The notes beneath the pieces were generated by a model. The model was given only the letters and a program-made list of their open reading frames with translations. It had not been told where the DNA came from and did no database searches. Source: Rhizobiales bacterium Ga0077545 (GTDB taxonomy: Bacteria > Pseudomonadota > Alphaproteobacteria > Rhizobiales > Methylopilaceae). Taken from it: a stretch of DNA of 64,000 bases. The position numbers and the translations under genes are program-made. Positions 8,873-16,234 of this stretch are shown one piece after another. The stretch's first letter is position 1; the number at the start of each line of letters is the position of its first letter. Where the stretch lies: positions 124,001 through 188,000 of the forward strand of contig LNEV01000007.1 of the NCBI GenBank assembly GCA_001464335.1, given 5' to 3'.

Positions 8873-9770
8873 GCCATGCCGCACCGCATGCCTTTGCGAG
8901 CTCGCGCACGCGCAGGATGTAACTCTGGCGCTCGGGAACCGAGATCACCCCGCGCGCATCGAGCAGATTGAAAACGTGGCTGGCCTTTATGGCCTGATCG
9001 TAAGCGGGCATGGCCATTTCGTGCCGGCCGCCTTTGTCGCCCTTTTCCAGAAGGGATTTGCACTCGGCCTCGTAATCGCGGAAGTGCTGGAACAGCATGT
9101 CCGTATTGGCGTGCTCGAAATTGTAACGGGAATATTCTTCCTCGGCCTGCTTGAACACGGTGCCGTACGTCACCTTGCTCTCGCCCTCGCCGCCGTTGAA
9201 ATTGAGGTCGAAGCCGTTGTCGACGCCCTGCAAATACATTGCGAGGCGTTCAAGACCATAGGTCAGCTCGCCGGAGACCGGCGTGCATTCGACACCCGCG
9301 ACCTGCTGGAAGTACGTGAACTGCGACACTTCCATGCCGTCGCACCAGCATTCCCAGCCGAGGCCCCACGCACCGAGCGTCGGGCTCTCCCAATCGTCCT
9401 CAACGAAACGGATGTCGTGAAGCGCGGTGTCGACGCCGATGGCGCGCAGCGATTCGAGATAGAGATCCTGAAGATTGGCCGGGTTCGGCTTCAGGATGAC
9501 CTGGAACTGGTAATAATGCTGGAAGCGGTTCGGGTTCTCGCCGTATCGGCCGTCTTTCGGACGGCGCGAGGGCTGCACATAGGCCGCGTTCCAGGGCTTG
9601 GGCCCGAGCGCGCGCAAGGTTGTCGCCGGGTGAAACGTGCCCGCGCCGACTTCCATGTCGTACGGCTGGAGAAGAACGCAGCCCTTCTCGGCCCAGAATG
9701 TCTGCAGCGTCAGAATGAGGCCCTGAAAAGAGCGTTTCGGACTGAGAGGTCCTGAAAGATCGTTCGGCAT
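8844..9770 (-). CDS. glyQ: Glycyl-tRNA synthetase alpha subunit
   Basis: Catalytic alpha chain (308 aa, family-typical length) of the tetrameric bacterial glycyl-tRNA synthetase. Typical motifs are [40 protein letters not shown] and [18 protein letters not shown]. It is first of the glyQ/glyS pair. Its 3' end overlaps the convergent ceramidase-domain gene by 29 bases. Confidence 0.96.
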   Translation of the reverse strand: MPNDLSGPLSPKRSFQGLILTLQTFWAEKGCVLLQPYDMEVGAGTFHPATTLRALGPKPWNAAYVQPSRRPKDGRYGENPNRFQHYYQFQVILKPNPANLQDLYLESLRAIGVDTALHDIRFVEDDWESPTLGAWGLGWECWCDGMEVSQFTYFQQVAGVECTPVSGELTYGLERLAMYLQGVDNGFDLNFNGGEGESKVTYGTVFKQAEEEYSRYNFEHANTDMLFQHFRDYEAECKSLLEKGDKGGRHEMAMPAYDQAIKASHVFNLLDARGVISVPERQSYILRVRELAKACGAAWLKTVEGGAA

Positions 9771-9901
9771 CTGCCCGGTGTGTCCGCGTGGAATTGGGTC
9801 GGCTTCGAAAAGTGGCGCACCCTAGCCATGCACCCCGCGGGGGGCAAGCCGACGAAAATTCTGCGCGGCGTCATGAACCTCCCGCGTGGACCGCCCGACT
9901 A

Positions 9902-9938
9902 CCTGTCATACGCCCCGGAGCGGGCATCAAATGACAGG
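9902..9938 (+). promoter_or_regulatory. 5' leader hairpin that pairs with the Shine-Dalgarno
   Basis: CCTGTCAT (9902-9909) and ATGACAGG (9931-9938) form a perfect 8-bp outer stem, and an inner GCCC/GGGC can also pair. The 3' arm covers the first bases of the AGGAG ribosome-binding site (9936-9940) of the secreted Gly-rich protein gene. If it forms in the mRNA, it would reduce initiation. Confidence 0.45.
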
Positions 9939-9948
9939 AGACGCACAC

Positions 9949-10308
9949 ATGACCAAGAACACGACATCCACGTTCGGCCAGGCGCTGCGCCGGGCGATTC
10001 TCGCGGCCAGCCTTTGCGCGGTCGCGATCCCCGCAGGCTTTGCGGTCGGCACCGACGGCGCGGCCTTTGCCCAGTCTGCCGGTGGTGGCGGCAATGGCGG
10101 CGGTGGCGGTGGCAAGGGCGGTCCCGGCGGCGGCGGCGGCGATGGTGGCGGCATCAGCGACGCCATGGCATTCTTCGTCGATGCAAACTGCACCGCCGGC
10201 GCGGCGTGCAAGCCAAAGCCACGCCCGAAGAAGCCCATCGTTATCGAGCAGTGCTCGGGCGACCGCGTCTTTGTCGAAGACGGCTGGTTCTGCCGCAACA
10301 CCTATTGA
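9949..10308 (+). CDS. Secreted glycine-rich protein with Cys-containing C-terminal region
   Basis: A 119-aa predicted exported protein that I do not recognise. It has a signal peptide (about 1-42, ending AFAQS), a run of mixed Gly with few Lys/Pro (about 44-66), and a conserved-looking C terminus with four Cys in two pairs (NCTAGAAC and QCSGDRV...FCRN). The paired Cys suggest disulfides in the periplasm or outside the cell. The chosen ATG has a good AGGAG 8 bases upstream. The Shine-Dalgarno lies in a leader hairpin. Confidence 0.75.
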   Translation: MTKNTTSTFGQALRRAILAASLCAVAIPAGFAVGTDGAAFAQSAGGGGNGGGGGGKGGPGGGGGDGGGISDAMAFFVDANCTAGAACKPKPRPKKPIVIEQCSGDRVFVEDGWFCRNTY

Positions 10309-10316
10309 ACGCGATC

Positions 10317-10341
10317 GGCGGCCGTCAGCGCGACGGCCGCC
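10317..10341. other. Strong inverted repeat between convergent small genes
   Basis: A perfect 10-bp stem, GGCGGCCGTC with GACGGCCGCC, and a 5-base loop. It begins 8 bases after the stop of the secreted Gly-rich protein and runs into the 3' end of the opposite gene. It has no T-tract on either side, so it may act as a Rho-dependent end or a 3' stabiliser rather than a classic terminator. Confidence 0.5.
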
Positions 10342-10486
10342 ACTGGCCCGTTTCGTCTTCCCGCAGTGTTCCATCGCGGGAGCCGGATTCGCGACGGCGG
10401 TCGAGATCGGCATTGACCCTGCGCCATTCGCGGCGCGCGACCACGGCAACGAAAACGGCAAGGGCAACCGGCAGAATCCGCAGCAT
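10325..10486 (-). CDS. Small single-pass membrane protein
   Basis: A 53-aa protein starting at an ATG with GGAGG 7 bases upstream. That strong site decides the start against a longer open frame to 10588. It has one hydrophobic helix (about 2-15, LRILPVALAVFVAVV) followed by a very charged Arg/Glu/Asp-rich tail. It is convergent with the secreted protein gene. Function unknown. Confidence 0.6.
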   Translation of the reverse strand: MLRILPVALAVFVAVVARREWRRVNADLDRRRESGSRDGTLREDETGQWRPSR

Positions 10487-10663
10487 TGGCACACCTCCAT
10501 TCCTCATGTTCCGACCATATAGGGCCCGACGCAACGCCTGCGCAGATGAACGGCGGATGAACGGCCCTCTCAGAACAAGTTCAGCCACGGCGCGTTAGTC
10601 TCCGAGCAGAGTATGAGGCCGCCCCTTCCCCACCCGGGCGAACCTCGCAGTTGGGAGAGGATC

Positions 10664-10963
10664 ATGTTTCGCAAGCTTGCAATTGCTGCCGCCGCGGCAC
10701 TGACGCTTGGTGCAGGCGTGGCGTCGGCTCCGGCACCCGCCGCCGCCCAAGGCTTCGGCTTCTATTTCGGCGACCCCGGTTACGGCCCGCGTTACCATCA
10801 CCGGCCCTATTACGGCGGCTATCGCCGTTACGGACCGCCGCCGCGCTATTACGCCCCTCCGCGCCGCCGCCATTGCGAACGCGTCGTGGTGCGCAAGCGG
10901 GTCTATGGCGAATGGCGCCGCGTGGTCGAACGCCGCTGCTACGGCGATCGCTACCGATACTGA
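10664..10963 (+). CDS. Secreted basic Tyr/Pro/Arg-rich small protein
   Basis: A 99-aa predicted periplasmic protein with a clear signal peptide (MFRKLAIAAAAALTLG to about residue 28). The mature part is dominated by Tyr, Pro, Arg and Gly (for example YYGGYRRYGPPPRYY), then a short segment with two Cys (RHCERVVV and ERRCYGD) that could form a disulfide. GGGAGAGG lies just upstream of the ATG. It ends before a strong bidirectional terminator. Such basic Tyr-rich exported proteins are common in Hyphomicrobiales, but I know of no defined role. Confidence 0.7.
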   Translation: MFRKLAIAAAAALTLGAGVASAPAPAAAQGFGFYFGDPGYGPRYHHRPYYGGYRRYGPPPRYYAPPRRRHCERVVVRKRVYGEWRRVVERRCYGDRYRY

Positions 10964-10997
10964 GGCAGGTGTCATTCCCCGACATCTGTCTTGACCG

Positions 10998-11034
10998 ATG
11001 CCCGGCCCCTCAAAAGGCCGGGCATTTCATTTTC
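10998..11034. terminator. Bidirectional terminator
   Basis: GCCCGGCC and GGCCGGGC (extended by an A-T pair on each arm) form a stem of 9 to 10 bp around a CCTCAAAA loop, followed on + by ATTTCATTTT. It ends the + strand secreted protein gene and lies at the 3' end of the convergent methyltransferase gene. Confidence 0.8.
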
Positions 11035-11791
11035 CGTCCATCGCGAGCGGCGCGAGATCGCGGTGAACCGCTTCGGCCTCCGCGGTAAAGCCGCCTTCCG
11101 GGCGGTTCAGGATGAAGGGCGGCAGAACGCGCAACGGCGCGCGGCTGCCCTTGCAGGCCTGAACGAGCAGGCGCACGGCCTCGGCTCCCGCAACAGCATG
11201 TACGAAGCGGAGATTGATGCCGCCGAACCGGCCTTCGAGCGCCTGCAGCACCCCGGAAAGTGCGTCCGGCCGGTGGACGAACGTCACCGACCCGCCGGGC
11301 TTCAGCAGGCGCGCGGCCGCACGTGTCCAGACTTCCAGAAGATCGCCCGGCGCAACGCGCGCCCGCGCGGTGGCCTCATCGGGCGGGCGCCGCCCGCTGT
11401 GTGGATTGAACGGAGGGTTCGACACGACATGATCGAACGTGCCGGCGAGCGCCGAGGTCTCTCCCGTGCCGATCCGCGCGACATCGCCCGCCAGCACACG
11501 CGCACGCTCCGAAAGGCCGTTGGCGGCAGCGTTTTCCTCGGCAAGGGCGGCGGTGGGAACATCCATTTCGACCAGCAGCGCCTCGACGTTCGGCACACGT
11601 GCCAGCACCGCAAGACCGATCGTGCCCACGCCCGCGCCGAAATCGGCCACCAGATCGCCCGCTTTCGCCGGAACGGCCGCTGCCGCAAGAACCGCATCGC
11701 TTCCCGCGCGGTGTCCCTTTGCCGGCTGACGCAGGGTCAACCGCCCGCCGAGAATCGCATCGGATGTGGTGTCATCCATATCCAGGCTCAC
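11027..11791 (-). CDS. TrmN6/YfiC-like tRNA adenine-N6 methyltransferase
   Basis: A 254-aa class I SAM-dependent methyltransferase. The SAM-binding motif ADFGAGVGTIGLA (about residues 49-61) and the catalytic SNPPFNP motif typical of N6-adenine and N5-glutamine methyltransferases are both visible. It resembles YfiC/TrmN6, which methylates A37 of tRNA1-Val in E. coli. The exact target here is inferred. The start overlaps the stop of the DUF2007 gene by 4 bases, so the two are coupled. Confidence 0.8.
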   Translation of the reverse strand: MSLDMDDTTSDAILGGRLTLRQPAKGHRAGSDAVLAAAAVPAKAGDLVADFGAGVGTIGLAVLARVPNVEALLVEMDVPTAALAEENAAANGLSERARVLAGDVARIGTGETSALAGTFDHVVSNPPFNPHSGRRPPDEATARARVAPGDLLEVWTRAAARLLKPGGSVTFVHRPDALSGVLQALEGRFGGINLRFVHAVAGAEAVRLLVQACKGSRAPLRVLPPFILNRPEGGFTAEAEAVHRDLAPLAMDGK

Positions 11792-12018
11792 GTTTCGCGG
11801 ATTTCGTGAGCGAGGCCGTTTTCCTTCAACACCCTGTGCGCCACGGAAAGGACGTCCTCGCCGACCAGGACGCGGCGGGGCAGAACGCCCAGCGAGCCTT
11901 CGACGGTGCTCATGTGGTTGTCGAGAACAAGATGCGCAATTCCCGCATCTTCGAACAGAGAACGAACGAAGGATATCAGAACCAAGTCATTGGTGCGCAA
12001 GACTTCTTTCAATCTCAT
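11788..12018 (-). CDS. DUF2007-domain protein
   Basis: A 76-aa protein matching the DUF2007 family (putative signal-transducing protein). It has the MRLKEVLRTNDLVLISFVRSLFEDAGI start, the NHMSTVEGS middle and the RVLVGEDVLSVAHRVL end, which together suggest a small ferredoxin-like ligand fold. It is upstream of and overlaps the methyltransferase gene by 4 bases. It is divergent from the polyprenyl synthase gene, with 134 bases between. Function unknown. Confidence 0.8.
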   Translation of the reverse strand: MRLKEVLRTNDLVLISFVRSLFEDAGIAHLVLDNHMSTVEGSLGVLPRRVLVGEDVLSVAHRVLKENGLAHEIRET

Positions 12019-12152
12019 CTCCTGTGTGGCCGGCGTTTTCGCCCATTTCCGAGCTTGCCCCGCGTGAAAAGGGCTGCATATGGTCCCCGGCCATTCCTAT
12101 TTGACGTCCGCTCCGCTTCGGCCGGCCGGATCATGCCCCAGGAGAGTGCCCT

Positions 12153-13166
12153 TTGGGAGTAGTCGTACCGCTTGATGAGCGCCGCGAAGGCGCGGGTATC
12201 CAGGCACTCTCGGATCTCGTCGCAGCCGATCTCGAACGCGTCAACGCCCAGATCCTGTCGCGCACCGGTTCCGACGTGCAGATGATCCCCGAGGTCGCGA
12301 ACCATCTCATCTCGTCCGGCGGCAAACGCCTGCGCCCGCTTCTCACGCTCGCGGCCGCGAAACTCGTCGGCTATTCGGGCGAGGGCCATATCCGCCTCGC
12401 CGCCGCCGTCGAATTCATGCACACCGCCACCTTGCTGCACGACGACGTGGTCGATGAAAGCGAAATGCGCCGCGGCAAGCTCGCGCCGCGCATGCTGTGG
12501 GGCAACCAGGCGAGCGTGCTGGTCGGCGATTTCCTGCTCGGTCAGGCCTTCAAGATGATGGTCGAAGTCGGTTCGCTGCCCTGCCTCGACATCCTGTCCA
12601 CCGCCGCGACGGTGATCGCCGAAGGCGAGGTCATGCAGCTGGCGGCCGCCAAGAACACGGCGACGACCGAAGATGAATATCTCGCGGTCATCCGCTCCAA
12701 GACCGCCGCGCTGTTCGCCGCAGCCTGCGAGGTCGGCCCGGCGCTTCACCAGCGCGCGAAGAACGAGCAGACCGCCTGCCGCTCCTACGGGTCCAATCTC
12801 GGCATTGCCTTCCAGCTCGTCGACGACGCGCTGGATTATGGTGGGCGCGAAGCCAAGCTTGGAAAGAAGGTCGGCGATGACCTGCGCGAAGGCAAGATCA
12901 CCCTCCCCGTCATCTTCGCCGTGCGGCGCGGCACGCCGGGCGAACGCGCGTTCTGGAAGAAGACGCTTGAGGAAGGCGATGTGAACGAGGATTCGCTCGG
13001 CATCGCCATCGATCTCCTGCAGCGCCATGGCGCGATCGACGAAACGCTCGCGCGTGCGCGCCATTACGGAACCATCGCCCGCGATGCGCTTGCCCTGTTC
13101 CCGGATTCGGACGCGAAGACGGCAATGCTGGACGTCGTCGATTTCGTGACGAGCCGCGCTCACTGA
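12153..13166 (+). CDS. ispB: Polyprenyl (octaprenyl/decaprenyl) diphosphate synthase
   Basis: Trans-polyprenyl synthase (337 aa) that makes the ubiquinone side chain by adding isopentenyl diphosphate units. Both Asp-rich motifs are present: LLHDDVVDE (about 94-102) and VDDALDY (about 222-228), along with SSGGKRLRP. The start is TTG with GGAG about 10 bases upstream. The N terminus (GVVVPLDERREG) matches the usual alphaproteobacterial form, so TTG is favoured although unusual. Chain length (C40 or C50) cannot be read here. It works with ispE and ispH in this window in isoprenoid supply. Confidence 0.9.
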   Translation: MGVVVPLDERREGAGIQALSDLVAADLERVNAQILSRTGSDVQMIPEVANHLISSGGKRLRPLLTLAAAKLVGYSGEGHIRLAAAVEFMHTATLLHDDVVDESEMRRGKLAPRMLWGNQASVLVGDFLLGQAFKMMVEVGSLPCLDILSTAATVIAEGEVMQLAAAKNTATTEDEYLAVIRSKTAALFAAACEVGPALHQRAKNEQTACRSYGSNLGIAFQLVDDALDYGGREAKLGKKVGDDLREGKITLPVIFAVRRGTPGERAFWKKTLEEGDVNEDSLGIAIDLLQRHGAIDETLARARHYGTIARDALALFPDSDAKTAMLDVVDFVTSRAH

Positions 13167-13198
13167 GTCTTCAAACGCTTGATCGGCCCGGACCGCCG

Positions 13199-13213
13199 TT
13201 AAGTCTCCGTTAA
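13199..13213 (+). promoter_or_regulatory. CtrA box (TTAA-N7-TTAA), with a GANTC site nearby
   Basis: TTAA, GTCTCCG, TTAA, followed by CCAT, is a full match to the CtrA consensus. It is 58 bases before the Fis-type HTH gene, and a GAGTC (CcrM target) lies at 13165-13169. CtrA is the cell-cycle master regulator of alphaproteobacteria. Whether it activates or represses here is unknown. Confidence 0.65.
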
Positions 13214-13270
13214 CCATATGGGCGGAGCATCGACACTGCTGGGGTGCGTTTCGTTTGATGTGAGATCGAT

Positions 13271-13504
13271 ATGTACAGTATTCACAACACGACGACAGCC
13301 GCTGAGAATATGGTCGGTCTTCCGATGACCGACGTGGAGCGCGAAGTCATTCTGGCGACGCTTCGCCGGACCGAGGGCAATCGCACGCACGCCGCGCGCA
13401 GTCTCGGAATGTCGCTTCGCACATTGCGCAACAAGATCTCGCAATACGGAGCTGAGGGTTTCGACATTCCGAAATCCGACCCGATCTACGCCGCGCGAAA
13501 CTGA
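13271..13504 (+). CDS. Orphan Fis-type helix-turn-helix protein
   Basis: A 77-aa protein consisting of little more than a Fis/NtrC-type DNA-binding domain: VEREVILATLRRTEGNRTHAARSLGMSLRTLRNKISQY (about 22-60, given in part). It looks like the C-terminal domain of an NtrC/FlbD regulator with no receiver and no AAA domain. A separate gene is supported by a start after AGATCGAT-type spacing and a perfect CtrA box upstream. It may bind DNA as a dimer and tune sigma-54 or CtrA targets, but that is inference. It is monocistronic and convergent with the MOSC gene. Confidence 0.8.
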   Translation: MYSIHNTTTAAENMVGLPMTDVEREVILATLRRTEGNRTHAARSLGMSLRTLRNKISQYGAEGFDIPKSDPIYAARN

Positions 13505-13525
13505 TACGACGCGCGCGGGCTGCAC

Positions 13526-14224
13526 TCAGTTGCCCGTGCGCCCTTTGCTGCCGTGCAGACGGCGCGACCAGTCTTCAACCCGCCCGCTTTCAAGCCGCCG
13601 CGCCGCATGGCGGCGCCAGCCCTCCGCCAGAACCTCAAGCCTGGCCAGAGCTTCAAGCTCGTCGCGGTTGAGCGCATCGCGGAAGAACACGTTCAGAAGC
13701 CGCGCAATCGTCCAGTCCGGCGCGGGGCGCTCGAGAAGCTCCATTTCGTCCTGCGGCTGCGCCGTCCCCTCTTCCAGAACGCGGAAATACCAGCCGGTGC
13801 GTCCCGTCCGCTGAAGGCGCAGGGCCATGTCCGGCACCCCAAAGCGGATGTTGAGCTTGAAACAGGGCTGCCGCCCCTGACTGACCTGAATGCGCGATGT
13901 GCCGAGGCGAAAGACATCTCCCACCGCCACATCCTTTTCGGACAATCCCGCGCCGGACATGTTCTCGCCGAACGCGCCGGGCGCTTGCAGAACCGGAGTT
14001 TCGCCAAGCTCGCTTCGCCAGACCGAATAATGATCGTGCGGGTAAAAGTGCAGAGCCTTTTCGGGGCCGCCATGAAAACGGCGGTCCGCCTGCTCGTCCC
14101 CACTCATCCCTTCCGTGCCGATACTGACGGGCGCGGAAACGGGCCTTTTCGCAATCGCGCTGATGACACCGTCCGGTCCCAAGGCGTCCATGCGACCCGC
14201 CAGAAGCGCGATTTTATGTTGCAT
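13526..14224 (-). CDS. MOSC-domain protein (YiiM-like)
   Basis: A 232-aa protein with a MOSC domain, a beta-barrel fold related to the molybdenum cofactor sulfurase C terminus. Visible motifs are QADRRFHGGPEKALHFYP (typical start of the MOSC core), FGENMSGAGL and the Cys-containing QGRQPCFKLN, whose Cys is the usual cofactor-contacting residue. YiiM-type proteins help detoxify N-hydroxylated bases with molybdopterin. It is the last gene of the minus-strand row TPR-ispE-GNAT-LysE-MOSC, starting 9 bases after the LysE stop. Confidence 0.82.
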   Translation of the reverse strand: MQHKIALLAGRMDALGPDGVISAIAKRPVSAPVSIGTEGMSGDEQADRRFHGGPEKALHFYPHDHYSVWRSELGETPVLQAPGAFGENMSGAGLSEKDVAVGDVFRLGTSRIQVSQGRQPCFKLNIRFGVPDMALRLQRTGRTGWYFRVLEEGTAQPQDEMELLERPAPDWTIARLLNVFFRDALNRDELEALARLEVLAEGWRRHAARRLESGRVEDWSRRLHGSKGRTGN

Positions 14225-14233
14225 GTCGAAGCC

Positions 14234-14857
14234 TCACGTCGATGGGCGCACCGCAATCGCTGCAACGCCGGCACCGATGAGAAGGCTGCCGCCCGCACGA
14301 TTGACGATCGAGACCGCGCGCGGATTGCGCACGAGCCTACCCGCGCGCGCAGCCAGCGCCACGTAGACGAGAACAATGCTCGTGGCAGGCAAGACTACGG
14401 TGGCCTCGATGATGAGCATCTGCGTCAGGAAATCGGCGGTCGGATCGAGAAACTGAGGCAGGAACGCCACGTAAAACGTAATGCTCTTGGGGTTGAGAGC
14501 GGTGACGATCCACGCATGACCGAGCAGCCGCGCCGCGGACGTCCTGTCCTTACGGGGCGTCGCATGGAGGCTTCCTCCGGCGCGCCAGAGCTTTATTCCG
14601 AGCCAGACGAGATAGGCTGCGCCGACCCATTTCAGCACGGTGAACGCCGTTGCCGAGGCGACCAGCAGCGCACCGATACCGAGCATGGACACAGTCATGG
14701 CCGTGATATCGCCGAGCGCCACGCCGAATGCCATCGGAAATGCCGTGCGCCACCCCTGTCCCAGCGCATAGGACACGACCAACAGGGTTGTCGGCCCCGG
14801 TATGAGCACAAGAACGGCCGTCGCGGCAGCAAGGGCAAGCCAAGTTTCAAAGGCCAT
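14234..14857 (-). CDS. LysE/RhtB-family amino acid exporter
   Basis: A 207-aa inner-membrane protein with about six hydrophobic segments and the LysE/RhtB hallmark near the start (LVLIPGPTTLLVVSYALGQG) plus GAAYLVWLGIKL and NPKSITFYVAFLPQF. This family exports amino acids such as threonine, homoserine lactone or lysine; the substrate is not readable. It overlaps the GNAT gene by 11 bases and is followed 9 bases later by the MOSC gene. A second LysE-type gene lies at 22.5-23.1 kb. Confidence 0.85.
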   Translation of the reverse strand: MAFETWLALAAATAVLVLIPGPTTLLVVSYALGQGWRTAFPMAFGVALGDITAMTVSMLGIGALLVASATAFTVLKWVGAAYLVWLGIKLWRAGGSLHATPRKDRTSAARLLGHAWIVTALNPKSITFYVAFLPQFLDPTADFLTQMLIIEATVVLPATSIVLVYVALAARAGRLVRNPRAVSIVNRAGGSLLIGAGVAAIAVRPST

Positions 14858-15356
14858 GACCGGACCCCGATATTCGCTCCAGACGATAGACGAAGCAGTC
14901 GTCGACGCCAGCGAAAACGCGCCGGCCGACCCGTCGGAAACCGAGGCGCTCGTAGAACCGGTGAGCGCGCTCGTTGCTGACGAGCGGATCGATGATGATG
15001 GCTGTCACGCGCGGATCGGCGAAGCAGCGCGCAACGGCCGCCTGCATGATCTTCGTGCCGTAACCCTTTCCAAGATCGGCCTCTTCGCCAAGCCAGACGT
15101 CGATGGCGCGCAGACCCGCCTCGCACGCGCCCCAGTAATGGCTTTCCTCGCGCGCCGGATCGATGATCTGCACGAAGCCTATGGGCCGCCCATCTTTTTC
15201 CGCGATGAGAAGTTCGCGCCAGTCGAACAGACGCGGCAGCTCGAACGCCCAGTCGAACCCGCCGTCCTCGCCGGACGCGGCAACGACATGCGGCTGCTCA
15301 TCCCAATAGCTGAGAAGATCCAGATCGGCGATTGTCGTCGCCCGAAAGCGGATCAC
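14847..15356 (-). CDS. GNAT acetyltransferase (AAC(6')-like)
   Basis: GNAT-fold N-acetyltransferase, 169 aa from a GTG at 15356 that overlaps the ispE stop in a GTGA arrangement. An alternative ATG at 15383 would add nine residues. The acetyl-CoA loop is LGKGYGTKIMQAAV, and the C-terminal part has NERAHRFYERLGFRRVG. The overall look (IDVWLGEEADLGKGYG, IIIDPLVSNERA) resembles aminoglycoside 6'-N-acetyltransferases and siderophore-type acetyltransferases. The natural substrate is unknown and resistance should not be assumed. Confidence 0.8.
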   Translation of the reverse strand: MIRFRATTIADLDLLSYWDEQPHVVAASGEDGGFDWAFELPRLFDWRELLIAEKDGRPIGFVQIIDPAREESHYWGACEAGLRAIDVWLGEEADLGKGYGTKIMQAAVARCFADPRVTAIIIDPLVSNERAHRFYERLGFRRVGRRVFAGVDDCFVYRLERISGSGHGL

Positions 15357-16219
15357 CGCAGGACGGTCGGCTTGACCCACCATGCCGGATGAGCCGCCTT
15401 CACCGCCTTCGCAGCGCGGGCGGCGTGGCGGCAATTGTCGAACAGGCCGAACACGGTGGCGCCCGATCCTGACATGCGTACGAAGCGCACAGATGGCGTC
15501 CGGCGCAGCGCGTCGAGTGCTTCGGCAACGACCGGCGAAAGCGCAATGGCGGCGGGCTCCAGATCGTTAGTATCGCGCTCGAACAGCGGCACGAGCGCGG
15601 GCAGGCCGCCTGTAAAGACGTCGACACCCGGCCCCGTCGATGGCCCCGAGGCGCCCGGCTCGATTTTCAACGCGCGAAACACGTCCGGCGTCGAAATATG
15701 GACACCGGGATTGACCAGAACAGCGGCGAGCGCCGGCAGTTCGATGTGCCCGCTGACCTTTTCGCCGCGCCCCCGGAACATGCGCGCGCTCGGCGTCAAG
15801 CAGACCGGAATGTCGGAGCCTGTTTCCGCAGCGGCCTCGAAAATACGCGGATCGTCCTGAGGAATGCCGTTCAGCTCCGCCAACAGGCGCAAAGCCGCTG
15901 CGGCGTCCGAGGACCCACCGCCGACTCCCGCGCCCACCGGAAGGCGCTTCTTCAGCAGAAAGCCGCCCAGCACGAGGTTCGGCACGCGCTTCTGAAGATT
16001 GCGCGCGGCCCGGATGATCAGATTGTCGCTGTCGGGACCGGCAGCCTCCGCCGTCGGCCCCTCGACCTCGAGCCCGAATGAGCGCTGCGGATCGAGCGAG
16101 ACGAGATCGCACGCGCCCGCAAAGGCGACCAGGCTTTCAAGCTCGTGAAAGCCGTCCGTACGGCGTCCCAGCACGCGCAGGGTGAGATTGATCTTCGCCG
16201 GAGCGCGCGAGGTCAGCAT
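15353..16219 (-). CDS. ispE: 4-diphosphocytidyl-2-C-methyl-D-erythritol kinase
   Basis: GHMP kinase of the non-mevalonate isoprenoid pathway (288 aa); it phosphorylates CDP-methylerythritol using ATP. Motifs are APAKINLTLRVLGRRTDGFHEL at the N terminus (substrate-binding Lys and Asn), the ATP loop LPVGAGVGGGSSDAAAAL (about 91-108) and MSGSGATVFGL near the end. It lies 15 bases after the TPR gene stop and overlaps the GNAT start. ispH and polyprenyl synthase genes in this window belong to the same metabolic route. Confidence 0.94.
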   Translation of the reverse strand: MLTSRAPAKINLTLRVLGRRTDGFHELESLVAFAGACDLVSLDPQRSFGLEVEGPTAEAAGPDSDNLIIRAARNLQKRVPNLVLGGFLLKKRLPVGAGVGGGSSDAAAALRLLAELNGIPQDDPRIFEAAAETGSDIPVCLTPSARMFRGRGEKVSGHIELPALAAVLVNPGVHISTPDVFRALKIEPGASGPSTGPGVDVFTGGLPALVPLFERDTNDLEPAAIALSPVVAEALDALRRTPSVRFVRMSGSGATVFGLFDNCRHAARAAKAVKAAHPAWWVKPTVLR

Positions 16220-16234
16220 CGAAAGGTCAAACGA

